The notes under the pieces are model-generated. The model saw only the letters and a program-made list of their open reading frames with translations. It was not told where the DNA came from and searched no databases. Shown piece after piece: positions 25,896 to 34,108 of a stretch of 64,000 nt of DNA. Within the stretch, counting starts at the first letter, position 1, and the number at the start of each line of letters is the position of its first letter. The position numbers and the translations under genes were made by a program. Source of the DNA: Acetivibrio clariflavus DSM 19732 (GTDB taxonomy: Bacteria > Bacillota > Clostridia > Acetivibrionales > Acetivibrionaceae); the NCBI RefSeq assembly GCF_000237085.1, contig NC_016627.1:248001-312000 (forward strand), given 5' to 3'.

Positions 25896-26756
25896 ATGAG
25901 AGTGACTTTTCAGGAAGAGAGTTTTAATGAAAAATGCTTTAATAAGATATTCCAAGGATTATCATTCAAGTGGATTGGGTTAGAGTTGCCAATGATAAAG
26001 GAAATAGCAGAAGTAGAAAGGATAGAGAATTATAAACTACCATTATTGATGTTTTTACTTGAGGATGATACATTGCTTCACATGGAAATTATAAGTGATA
26101 AAATAAAACCTGACCTCCAGAGCATGCTGACCTATGACATGAGTATAGTATTGAGATATAGGATGCAGGTAAAGACTGTTATTCTGAATTTTGGAAGCAA
26201 GCAAAATAGCAATTTTCAGAGGAGTTTTGGTTCAGTTTATTATAATACTCAAATTGTAGATTTATCAGGACTTGATGGAGAAAGAGTGCATAAGGAAATT
26301 AGTCAAAAAATTAGTTCGGGTTTTCCTATTAATGAGGCTGACAAACTGAGCCTGGTATTTCTTCCATTTATGAAGAATTCCTTACCTTTTAATGAAGTGT
26401 TGCTGAAGGTTATGTCAATCATAGGGAAAATAAAGGATGAAGAAGAAAGGATAGCGTACTTAACAGTAATTTCAGAAATTGTATCGAGATTAATAGGTAA
26501 ACAAGGGGTTGAGGTTTTAAAGGAATATCTCATGGATACGGAGGTAGGATTAAGTATAAAAGATGCAGGGGTTAAGGAGGGAATGCGGGAATCAATAATT
26601 ATAATACTTTTGGAGAAATTTAACGTCCTACCTGATGACATCTACTATGCAATTGCGAAACAAAACAACGAGGACACATTAATGAAATGGCTTCAGATGG
26701 TGACCAGCATTTGCAGTATAGACGAACTAAAGAAAATGGTATTTAACATCGAATAA
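25896..26756 (+). CDS. Rpn-like (recombination-promoting nuclease family) protein
   Basis: The 286-residue product resembles clostridial Rpn/transposase_31-type proteins: a PD-(D/E)XK-like start where LPLLMFLLEDDTLLHMEI supplies acidic residues, a middle region (QSMLTYDMSIVLRYRMQVKTVIL), and a C-terminal helical tail with KEGMRESIIIILLEKFNVLPDDI. Rpn proteins are DNA nucleases that raise RecA-independent recombination. The usual catalytic lysine is not clear to me, so activity is uncertain. The ATG used has AGAGG 8 nt upstream. Confidence 0.55.
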   Translation: MRVTFQEESFNEKCFNKIFQGLSFKWIGLELPMIKEIAEVERIENYKLPLLMFLLEDDTLLHMEIISDKIKPDLQSMLTYDMSIVLRYRMQVKTVILNFGSKQNSNFQRSFGSVYYNTQIVDLSGLDGERVHKEISQKISSGFPINEADKLSLVFLPFMKNSLPFNEVLLKVMSIIGKIKDEEERIAYLTVISEIVSRLIGKQGVEVLKEYLMDTEVGLSIKDAGVKEGMRESIIIILLEKFNVLPDDIYYAIAKQNNEDTLMKWLQMVTSICSIDELKKMVFNIE

Positions 26757-26957
26757 AAAATCCTATAAGATTACTATTGTTCCTATAAGTCATATTTCTC
26801 CTATTTCCTTAACACCTTATGCCCTGAACCCTATTAATTATATGTATATTAGTTGAGATGGGAAAAGGCTTATGTATAAAGGAATTGAAAGTGTTTTAAG
26901 GCGACAAAAATTTTGGCAGACTTTATTACAAATGCATGACATTTTATAAATTTGGAC

Positions 26958-26986
26958 CTGACAAATTTTTTTGTGCGCGCTACAAT
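26958..26986 (+). promoter_or_regulatory. Candidate promoter for the small membrane protein
   Basis: CTGACA and TACAAT are spaced by 17 nt and lie about 40 nt before the start codon. The spacer includes the palindrome GCGCGC. Confidence 0.5.
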
Positions 26987-27024
26987 TATCTTATAAATTT
27001 ATATTTCAGAGGGGATGATTATAG

Positions 27025-27228
27025 ATGAAAAAGAAAATAAAAAATATTATGCTTTATATAGCCATACCAACCACTATTGCATATATAGTTTTTTTCTTGC
27101 TTTATTATTTTTATCAGAGAATGTTTTATGAATACAGGTTACTGGCAATTATACCGTTCTTAATAGTTACAATGTATTTAATGATAGATAACATAAGAGA
27201 GTGGAAGGTGATAAAGCAGCAGAGTTAG
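27025..27228 (+). CDS. Small membrane protein, 67 aa
   Basis: Two hydrophobic helices are visible (IMLYIAIPTTIAYIVFFLLYYF and LLAIIPFLIVTMYLMI) separated by a short basic loop, with a Lys-rich N-terminus. GAGGGGATG gives a good ribosome site. The function is unknown. It is the first gene of a short segment that also holds a 27-residue hydrophobic peptide and ends at a strong terminator. Confidence 0.65.
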   Translation: MKKKIKNIMLYIAIPTTIAYIVFFLLYYFYQRMFYEYRLLAIIPFLIVTMYLMIDNIREWKVIKQQS

Positions 27229-27230
27229 AT

Positions 27231-27277
27231 GACAAGGGGTAAGGGAAAAGATGAGGTTAAACCTTATCCCTTGTCCC
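27231..27277 (+). repeat. Purine/pyrimidine hairpin of the GGGATAAGG phrase family
   Basis: GACAAGGGGTAAGG pairs with CCTTATCCCTTGTC (one G-U) across an 18-nt loop. Related AGGGATAAGG phrases or their complements recur in many intergenic gaps of the window. Confidence 0.55.
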
Positions 27278-27322
27278 TAAATCCTGTAAAGAGTAAAGGG
27301 TACAGGAAGCAGGTTAGGAGTT

Positions 27323-27406
27323 ATGAAGTATGTAATAATAAGTCTAATAGTATGTATCACAATTGTCAGCATTTCTGCAATAATAGGCATTATAAAACGA
27401 AAATAG
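27323..27406 (+). CDS. Candidate 27-residue hydrophobic peptide
   Basis: MKYVIISLIVCITIVSISAI followed by IGIIKRK is a single membrane-spanning segment with a basic tail, the form of many type I toxin peptides. AGGAG lies only 2 nt before the ATG, which is close. The overlapping longer frame in this gap looks non-coding. A strong terminator follows within 20 nt. Confidence 0.4.
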   Translation: MKYVIISLIVCITIVSISAIIGIIKRK

Positions 27407-27423
27407 AAAGTATTATAGATAGC

Positions 27424-27454
27424 AAAAAAACAGGCAAAATGAGCCTGTTTTTTT
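27424..27454. terminator. Strong bidirectional terminator
   Basis: AAAAAAACAGGC and GCCTGTTTTTTT form a 12-bp stem around a 7-nt loop. It serves the rightward membrane-peptide genes and the leftward recombinase. Confidence 0.85.
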
Positions 27455-27459
27455 AAGCC

Positions 27460-28365
27460 TTAAACTAATGTTTCTATTGCTGCCTCCAATTCTTCTTGTC
27501 TTGGAATGGTATATACCTGAGCCGTAACAAAACCTGAAGAGTGACCTGCTAACTTGGCAACTACAGAAATATCAACGCCATTTTTGAGTAAAGTTCGGCA
27601 AAAATAATGTCTGAAGGAATGGATAGTTACATCAGTAATCCCGATTTGTTCACAGTATTTTTTAAAAATCTTCCAGATTCCTGACCTAGTGTAAGGGGTC
27701 TTGCGCTCAGAAATAAACAGATTATCATACTCTGTTTTAATGTTCTTTCTAATCTCCATCCAGTTGTTTATTGCATCCCGAACATCCTTATGCAGAGGTA
27801 TATAGCGTACTTTATTTTGTTTACCTATGACTTTTAATGTCCCTTTTCGTTCACTGATTTCAAAGTCGCTTAAACGGATATTTATGAGTTCAGAATTTCT
27901 AACTCCACATCTGGTTAAAATTTCAAACATAGCGATGTGAGCCTTATTTCCACAACGATATATATGACGGCGTAAGGCACGATAGGTTTGTTCATCTATA
28001 GACTTGGGAGCAGCAGGCGATTGTATCTTTATTTTTTTAAGATTCTGTGCGGGATTGTGTTTAATATATTTTTCTGATACTAAAAAAGAGAAGTAACATT
28101 TTAAACTAGCCAGCCTAAGGTTAATAGTTGTTTCCTTTAAATGTCTTGTTCCTTGCATATATGAGCGCATATCTCTGATATCAATTTCAGTTACCACAGA
28201 AGGGTTAAAACTTATACCATTGGTTTCTTCAAACCATTTCGCAAATGCTTGTATGTGTTCAATATATGTCTTAATTGTAGAGTCAGACCTATCTATGCTT
28301 ATTAAATAAGCAGCAAATTCATCAAGATAAAGATTACCATCACTTAATCCCTTATTATCTCCCAT
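27460..28365 (-). CDS. Tyrosine recombinase / phage-type integrase (XerC/D-like)
   Basis: A 301-residue recombinase with an N-terminal core-binding SAM-like domain (LYLDEFAAYLISIDRSDSTI..) and a C-terminal catalytic domain. The catalytic Arg is in TRCGVRNSEL, the Lys in the VIGKQNKVRYIPL beta region, then HSFRHYF (HxxR), AGHSS (His) and VYTIP (Tyr nucleophile). All key residues are present. The chosen ATG has GGAAGG 9 nt upstream. Family members integrate and excise phages and genomic islands or resolve dimers. No att site is recognisable nearby. It lies on the opposite strand from almost every neighbour. Confidence 0.9.
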   Translation of the reverse strand: MGDNKGLSDGNLYLDEFAAYLISIDRSDSTIKTYIEHIQAFAKWFEETNGISFNPSVVTEIDIRDMRSYMQGTRHLKETTINLRLASLKCYFSFLVSEKYIKHNPAQNLKKIKIQSPAAPKSIDEQTYRALRRHIYRCGNKAHIAMFEILTRCGVRNSELINIRLSDFEISERKGTLKVIGKQNKVRYIPLHKDVRDAINNWMEIRKNIKTEYDNLFISERKTPYTRSGIWKIFKKYCEQIGITDVTIHSFRHYFCRTLLKNGVDISVVAKLAGHSSGFVTAQVYTIPRQEELEAAIETLV

Positions 28366-28528
28366 TATCAACATCCTTCCATATAAGTTTTTAATACTAT
28401 AAAAGATATTGGATAAGGGTTTCAAGTGGGTGTTAAAGTTTTGTTTCCAATTTTTCAAGAGATAATGAGTGATTATTGGGGATTTTTATTTAGTTTTAAG
28501 GGAAATTGGAAAAAGAATTTAGATTTTG

Positions 28529-28570
28529 TTGACAAGTTTTGTGGAAAAAATATGAAACTTGTCCTATAAT
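28529..28570 (+). promoter_or_regulatory. Hachiman promoter with inverted repeat
   Basis: Perfect 9-nt arms GACAAGTTT (28531-28539) and AAACTTGTC (28555-28563) lie 15 nt apart, directly upstream of TATAAT (28565-28570). A repressor could bind here. TTGACA overlaps the first arm but is 30 nt from the -10 box, so the true -35 is unclear. Confidence 0.55.
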
Positions 28571-28607
28571 TTATATAAGTAATAAATATATTTTGTGAGG
28601 TTTTCGT

Positions 28608-29519
28608 ATGAAGCAATTTCCTGATTTACATAACTGGTTTGATATAAGTGAGTACTATGAGCATAATCAGTGCAGAACAATTACACTGCTTTGGAAAAAA
28701 GATTTGAAAGAAGATGACATACAGCGCTTTGTAGTTGAATTCGCTAAATTGATTTGTAGAGTACGGTGTAATGGGGAATTAGTATTAAAAGATAATGGTG
28801 AAGATTTATGTTATAAATTTCAGCAAGTAATTGATAATAAAATTGAATTAGAGAAAGAAGAAAAAGAGTACCTTGCTCAATCTATTTTTTTTGATGGAAT
28901 GATAAGTCAATCTAAGTATAATAAAACAAAAAATTATATTGAATCTCTAGACCGAGAAGCGTTTAATGGGTATTTTGGTGAGGTATTGTTTTATATTGTA
29001 AGAGAACAATGTCTTGAAGATGAAAAAATAATAATTGAACCGAGTTGTCCTAAAACATATTCGAAGCAGCCAGGCTTAGATTATGTTGAAATTAGAAAAA
29101 GTGATTATGACTATTATTTTATTATTGGAGAAGTCAAAACCACTGATGATACAATTGATGATTATCCTGACAGAATTCTTGATTCATTAATAGAGAGACC
29201 TGTACATCTAATACATCAAACAATTAATGCTTTTAAAGAACGGACCAAATATAGTGCACCGGAAGATTTAAAGAATTTTATCAACAGAATGCCAATATAC
29301 TTTATGAATAAGAATCCAACAAAACATAAAAGATTTGCAGGGGTTATTAATTATGGGAGGAACTCTCCTCCACAAAAAACTGTATTTAAAAACTTTTGCA
29401 CTAAATGTGCAACTCATTTGTATGATAGCAGTGAGTGTAGAAAAATAAAATTAATTGGAATTAAAGGAATGAAAGATATTAAAGAAAGAGTGTTGGAAGT
29501 AATATGGACAAACTTATAG
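28608..29519 (+). CDS. hamA: Hachiman protein HamA (DUF1837)
   Basis: The 303-residue protein has the DUF1837 pattern, including AFNGYFGEVLFYIVREQ and a nuclease-like core where LDYVEI and IIGEVKTTDD give D..ExK. In Hachiman, HamA is the effector; published work describes it as a DNase held in check by HamB. The frame overlaps hamB by 16 nt, as expected for a two-gene system. The C-terminal part holds CTKCATH, possibly structural. It appears full length for the family (about 250-300 residues). Confidence 0.85.
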   Translation: MKQFPDLHNWFDISEYYEHNQCRTITLLWKKDLKEDDIQRFVVEFAKLICRVRCNGELVLKDNGEDLCYKFQQVIDNKIELEKEEKEYLAQSIFFDGMISQSKYNKTKNYIESLDREAFNGYFGEVLFYIVREQCLEDEKIIIEPSCPKTYSKQPGLDYVEIRKSDYDYYFIIGEVKTTDDTIDDYPDRILDSLIERPVHLIHQTINAFKERTKYSAPEDLKNFINRMPIYFMNKNPTKHKRFAGVINYGRNSPPQKTVFKNFCTKCATHLYDSSECRKIKLIGIKGMKDIKERVLEVIWTNL

Positions 29520-32500
29520 ATATGAATAAGTTATATCTTTGCTTAAAAGATATTATCGAGAATAAAAAAGAAGTAGAAAGGGTCAGGGAAGTTATTATTG
29601 ACCTTCATTTTTACATACAAAAATTTATACTCGATAGAAAAGAAGTAGATAATATCGACCGAACTTCTATGGAAAGCATTTCAATGTATTTACTTTCCTT
29701 GTTAACTAATGTAACAAGTGAAGAAATGAAAAAATATATTCAAGACTTTTATATTGAAGGATTAAATATTGCTGGACTAATATTTGAGTTGCTTGCTGAT
29801 GTAGAGTTTGAAGGCTTTGAAAAAAAGCATCAGTACTTATTTTATTCCTCAGTTTCATACAGTTTAGCAGATAAAGAAGCAAGTGCAGCGGTCATAGGTA
29901 AAAGGTTGAAGTCGATTATTGAAAATGACAAAATCCCCAGTTTGGATATTGATGTTAAAAAATCATGGATATATATTTGCCTTACTTTAAGTAGAGAATT
30001 TAAAACAATATATAAAGATAGAAATCAATTGGACTTATCAATTAAATTATCTAAAAATACTATATGGGATTTTTTGAATAGAATTTTAATCCTAAATGCT
30101 TGTTCATTTGTTGACGGATTTGATAATGAAATCATATTTGAAAATATGGAGGAACTAAAGAACTTTTTAATACAACAGGATGATATAGAGACCTTATTTT
30201 ATATTTCATTATTGAGTGAAGTGTTACACAAAATGCACAGTAAAAGTGTGTGGTCAATACTTCCACGGGAAGGCTTTACAAATGAATATATAAAAGTCCT
30301 AACAAAGTATGATAGTAGAAATGTTTATGAATTATGGAAATCCCAGTTAGATGCTTTGAGGTGCAATAATAAAGGATTTAATTATCTAAGCGAAAATATA
30401 AAAAGAGTACTTATTTCTATGCCTACAAGTGCAGGAAAAAGTTTTGTCGCAGAATTAGCGATAGTGAAGGCGCTACAGTTATCGGAAGATAAGGTATGTA
30501 TATATGTAACCCCAACACGGGCTCTTATGTCTGAGATTGAAAGTAACTTGTTCTATAGGTTAAGAAAAGTTGGATACAATGTTACATCAGTTCTTGACAC
30601 TGATGAGAATGAATATGAGAATGATTTATTAAATCATGCTAATGTTCTTGTAGTAACACCTGAAAAACTAGATTTATTGTTACGGAGGCATAAAGAATTT
30701 ATTGAAAGAATAAATTTGATTATTTTCGATGAGTTTCACAAAGTGGCTGATAACAGTAGGGGTTGGTTGTTAGAAACACTAATTACATGGTTCATGATTA
30801 AACAGCAACAATATGGTTTTAAAATTATTCTAATGTCGGCTATTGTTAGCAATAGTGAAGAAGTTAATGTTTGGCTCGAAAATGATGAGTTTAAACCTGT
30901 AGTATCGGAATGGACTCCAAGCAGGAGAGTTTATGGTGTATTAATTCCTGATACTGACCGTACTAAATATATAAGAATTAGTGATAAAAAAAGACAAAAA
31001 ATAACTCCATATCGCCTTATTTATAAATATCTTGAAAGAAGAAGGGCTATAGAAGACGTAATTACAGATATAATAGTTGAATATAAAAATTCAAATAGAC
31101 GGTGGAAAAAAAGCAATAATAAATATGATACAAAATACGACCGTTGTTTTAAGTTCATAAAAACATTGAATAACGGTAAAGTGTTGGTTTATTTTTTTAC
31201 CAAAATAGACCTAGAGCGTTTTATTGAATATTCAGATAAATATCTGCCTTTAAAAAACGATGTGAGAATAAATAAACTAAAAGAATTTTTAGAGAGCCGA
31301 CTAGGAAGTGAACACCCTCTGGTCAATAGCATATTATATGGAGTTGCCTATCATCATGGGGATTTACCTATTGAAGTAAGAAAAGAAATAGAAAAAGCAT
31401 ATAAGTCAGATTTAATAGATGTCTTAGCATGTACCACAACATTATCTGATGGGGTAAATTTACCAATCAAAAATTTTGTTTTAGGTTCTTTTACATCGTA
31501 TGAAGGAGAACATAAATTATCCATTGCAGATTTTAAAAATATAGTTGGCAGGGCTGGAAGAGCCTATATTGATACTGAAGGAAAGATATTTTTGATTTTT
31601 CATCCAGAATACTATTTTAATAATGATAATAAAAGTTACTTCAGACAACTTTTATTTTGCGAATCTCAAGAAACTAATGTTTCAAGTTCGATGATTGAAG
31701 AATTTGATAAAATATACTCAATTATCGACCAGTTAGAGGAAGTAATAGAAATATCCATACAGGATGTGGAGAAATCCCTATTAGATTTTATTGATAGGTT
31801 ACAGGTATTTATTTTTAGTTTATATGAAGAGCATATAAACTATATAAATAGTTATGATGATTTATATGAACTATTAATGAATTCACTATTTGCCAAACAA
31901 GCGGATGATAAAGCATTAGATAAGTTTGATAAAATATGTATTAAGTATTATGACTTTATTAAGGAATTAGATAAGAGCATTATAGAAAAATTTAATAGGA
32001 CGGGACTTAGTTTTAGGTCTAATCGCATCTTGTTAGAAATTATTGACGAGATTTCAAAAAATGAAAGTGGATTCGATTTCCGGTTACAAACAATTATAAC
32101 TCCAGAAATATTTGAAAAGATAATTGAATTAAAGGAAATTAGCCCTAAACAATATTATTATAAAGTAGGCAATAAAAAAGTTAATTATAATATCGACCAT
32201 TATAAGGCTTTTATGAGTTGGATTAGTGGAGATAGTTTTCTCAAAATCCGGGACTCTATATTCTATGAAGACAATAATATCTCAAACAGAACCCAGACTT
32301 GTGTCAATTATATCAATGATATGTTTTTATATAAACTACCTTGGGCTTTTAGTTCTCTATATGCTTTAGCCAAAGATAGTTTAATGTTTGCTGATTTTAT
32401 CTTAAAGGATTTACCCGCTAAAATAAAATATGGTGTGGAGAATTTGGAAGCAGTTAAATTATGTACATTAGGTATTGAATCCCGAGAATTGGCCAATACA

Positions 32501-32974
32501 TTGGCAGTGCTATACGAGAACGAGTCATCCAAAGACCCTGAATGGGCTATAGATAAGTGGATTTTAGAAAAAAGATTTTACGAATTAGAAAAAAGCATAA
32601 AAGGAATAGATGATATTTCTATAAGGCAAATTGCAAGGGTTAGAACTAAATTGAGAAACAGAACTTCATTTTTAAGAGATACAGGTAAAATTATATGTGA
32701 TGTAAGAGGATTACAGTTTTATGATTATTTCAATTTGTACAGTAATAAAAGTATAAATAAGAATACACAACTGTTATTAAATCATGAGCCTCAAAACTTA
32801 TACGATGAATTCGCTATTGAAGTTAAAACTCTAAAGGGAGAAAAAATTGGCTATGTGCCTGCTGAATATTCAGAAGAAATATTTGAGTATATTCAAGGCG
32901 ACCATGTTTTAAAGGTAGAGATTATTAGGTTAACAGCCAGAACAGTAGAAATAATAATAAAAGTTAGTAATTAA
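29504..32974 (+). CDS. hamB: Hachiman helicase HamB with C-terminal HIRAN domain
   Basis: The 1156-residue superfamily 2 helicase has Walker A PTSAGKSF from residue 307, the DEFH box at 409-412, LMSAI (motif III), TTTLSDGVNLP, and VGRAGRA as motif VI. Residues 1-290 are helical with no recognised fold. The last ~95 residues (from about 1062: VRGLQFYDY, HEPQNLYDEFAIEV, KIGYVPAEYSEEI) match a HIRAN domain, known in HLTF/Rad5-type proteins for binding DNA ends. HamB acts as the DNA-damage or phage-DNA sensor that releases HamA. The 16-nt overlap with hamA implies coupled translation. Confidence 0.9.
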   Translation: MDKLIDMNKLYLCLKDIIENKKEVERVREVIIDLHFYIQKFILDRKEVDNIDRTSMESISMYLLSLLTNVTSEEMKKYIQDFYIEGLNIAGLIFELLADVEFEGFEKKHQYLFYSSVSYSLADKEASAAVIGKRLKSIIENDKIPSLDIDVKKSWIYICLTLSREFKTIYKDRNQLDLSIKLSKNTIWDFLNRILILNACSFVDGFDNEIIFENMEELKNFLIQQDDIETLFYISLLSEVLHKMHSKSVWSILPREGFTNEYIKVLTKYDSRNVYELWKSQLDALRCNNKGFNYLSENIKRVLISMPTSAGKSFVAELAIVKALQLSEDKVCIYVTPTRALMSEIESNLFYRLRKVGYNVTSVLDTDENEYENDLLNHANVLVVTPEKLDLLLRRHKEFIERINLIIFDEFHKVADNSRGWLLETLITWFMIKQQQYGFKIILMSAIVSNSEEVNVWLENDEFKPVVSEWTPSRRVYGVLIPDTDRTKYIRISDKKRQKITPYRLIYKYLERRRAIEDVITDIIVEYKNSNRRWKKSNNKYDTKYDRCFKFIKTLNNGKVLVYFFTKIDLERFIEYSDKYLPLKNDVRINKLKEFLESRLGSEHPLVNSILYGVAYHHGDLPIEVRKEIEKAYKSDLIDVLACTTTLSDGVNLPIKNFVLGSFTSYEGEHKLSIADFKNIVGRAGRAYIDTEGKIFLIFHPEYYFNNDNKSYFRQLLFCESQETNVSSSMIEEFDKIYSIIDQLEEVIEISIQDVEKSLLDFIDRLQVFIFSLYEEHINYINSYDDLYELLMNSLFAKQADDKALDKFDKICIKYYDFIKELDKSIIEKFNRTGLSFRSNRILLEIIDEISKNESGFDFRLQTIITPEIFEKIIELKEISPKQYYYKVGNKKVNYNIDHYKAFMSWISGDSFLKIRDSIFYEDNNISNRTQTCVNYINDMFLYKLPWAFSSLYALAKDSLMFADFILKDLPAKIKYGVENLEAVKLCTLGIESRELANTLAVLYENESSKDPEWAIDKWILEKRFYELEKSIKGIDDISIRQIARVRTKLRNRTSFLRDTGKIICDVRGLQFYDYFNLYSNKSINKNTQLLLNHEPQNLYDEFAIEVKTLKGEKIGYVPAEYSEEIFEYIQGDHVLKVEIIRLTARTVEIIIKVSN

Positions 32975-33030
32975 AAAGAAAATATATTAGTATTCATTTA
33001 AATTGATTATAAAACTTGATAAGAATGTGT

Positions 33031-33095
33031 AGCCCTCTTTATATTATACACAGTTTAGAAATAGGAATTTTATAGATATAAGGAGGGCTTATTTT
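33031..33095 (+). promoter_or_regulatory. Leader hairpin hiding a Shine-Dalgarno
   Basis: AGCCCTCTTTATA pairs with TATAAGGAGGGCT (12 Watson-Crick pairs plus one G-U). The AAGGAGG ribosome site of the next gene lies entirely in the 3' arm, and TTATTTT separates it from the ATG. The arrangement parallels the hairpin at 696-745. Confidence 0.65.
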
Positions 33096-33557
33096 ATGCT
33101 TTTAAAATCGGAAGAAATTTATTCAAAATTCAATGAAGAAAATATTCAAGTTGTAATTCCTAAAAAATTACTATGCGCTTTATTGCAGCAGGCAGATAGA
33201 CTTCGTGAAGTATTAGGTAATGAAGAAGAGGTAGTAAATAACTTTGCAATATATGAATATATAAGTAATGCCGAGATGTTAATGGTCAAATTACTTATCT
33301 TAATGGCCGAACCATATGGTAAAAAGGAAATTATTTTGGATATAAACATTGCAGAGTTTCTGGTCTTAAGGGATTTGGTATTTTGCAATTATTCATTACC
33401 ACATCTAAGAGGGAAAATGAGGCCTTCTATCCGCAAAGCATACAAGGATTTTTATGATGAGATTGAAGACATCTTTGAAATGTTAGAGCAGGATGAAATA
33501 AAAGCATATTGGGATTATATTAAGAATTACAGAATAAAAGGTTGCATTCTTCATTAG
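33096..33557 (+). CDS. Hypothetical helical protein, 153 aa
   Basis: I do not recognise this protein. It is mostly alpha-helical (PKKLLCALLQQADRLREVLG, AEMLMVKLLILMAE) with an acidic C-terminal region. It has no membrane segment of convincing length. The start codon is fixed by the AAGGAGG site, which is locked in the leader hairpin. It stands alone between Hachiman and the second HTH/ImmA/PIN module and ends at its own terminator. Confidence 0.6.
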   Translation: MLLKSEEIYSKFNEENIQVVIPKKLLCALLQQADRLREVLGNEEEVVNNFAIYEYISNAEMLMVKLLILMAEPYGKKEIILDINIAEFLVLRDLVFCNYSLPHLRGKMRPSIRKAYKDFYDEIEDIFEMLEQDEIKAYWDYIKNYRIKGCILH

Positions 33558-33571
33558 GCAATAGGGAAAAG

Positions 33572-33607
33572 GCATTAGCAGGAATTAAATTCTGCCGATG
33601 CTTTTTT
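33572..33607 (+). terminator. Intrinsic terminator
   Basis: GCATTAGCAGGAATT and AATTCTGCCGATGC pair with small internal mismatches, followed by TTTTTT. Confidence 0.8.
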
Positions 33608-33646
33608 CTTATAGAAAATTTTACAACTGAAAAGATAACCTCAAAA

Positions 33647-33721
33647 GTTTGTAAAAATATTTTTTACAAACCGTATCTTTTTTTACACTTTTGGTGTATA
33701 ATAAAGTAGGAGGTGTAAAAA
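33647..33721 (+). promoter_or_regulatory. Operators of the second HTH/ImmA/PIN module
   Basis: A perfect palindrome GTTTGTAAAAA-TAT-TTTTTACAAAC spans 33647-33671. A second pair, TTTTTACAC (33680-33688) and GTGTAAAAA (33713-33721), brackets a TATAAT -10 box at 33697-33702 and reaches the start codon. The shared TTTTTACA half-site suggests autorepression by the encoded DNA-binding protein. Confidence 0.6.
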
Positions 33722-34095
33722 TGAGCATGGAATTATTATTCGAAAATCGAAAACTAATCGGTAAAAATATATTAAATATCATTAAAGACAATGGATATAC
33801 AAAGTCTTCCTTTTCAAGGCTTACTAATATTTCACGGCCTACTTTAGATAAACTAATCAAAGGAGAAGTCGACAGCCTCGCTACATTCAAAACCCATATT
33901 CAAAAGATTTTGGACAGCCAGGACATGGATGAAGAACAACTACTAAATTATGTTCCAAAGTACAATGCGAAAAAGGAACCTGTTTTTGCGCTGTCTGACA
34001 ATGCTCCAGAGAATCATGCCCTGAACCCTAATGCTCAAGAGATGTTTGGTATTTTAGAGGATATAGTTCATATGTGCGAACTGTATTACAATTAA
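33721..34095 (+). CDS. Small HTH-type regulator of the second module
   Basis: The 124-residue protein has a predicted helix-turn-helix (LIGKNILNIIKDNGYTKSSF, then SRLTNISRPTLDKLIKGEV). It is short and divergent from the first module's regulator. The ATG has AGGAGG 7 nt upstream; earlier TTG/GTG codons lie within the operator and lack a site. It is followed 13 nt later by a metallopeptidase gene. It probably autoregulates through the TTTTTACA repeats. Confidence 0.75.
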   Translation: MSMELLFENRKLIGKNILNIIKDNGYTKSSFSRLTNISRPTLDKLIKGEVDSLATFKTHIQKILDSQDMDEEQLLNYVPKYNAKKEPVFALSDNAPENHALNPNAQEMFGILEDIVHMCELYYN

Positions 34096-34108
34096 GAAGG
34101 TGCAGATT

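Noticed and set aside
27229-27456. 75-codon frame starting directly after the small membrane protein
   Set aside because: It runs through the purine hairpin and into the terminator, has unusual composition (many Asn, Lys, Cys) and no ribosome site. The hydrophobic 27-codon frame in another phase is more plausible.
27460-28365. tRNA-linked att site near the recombinase
   Set aside because: No tRNA gene or matching direct repeats could be recognised by eye on either side.
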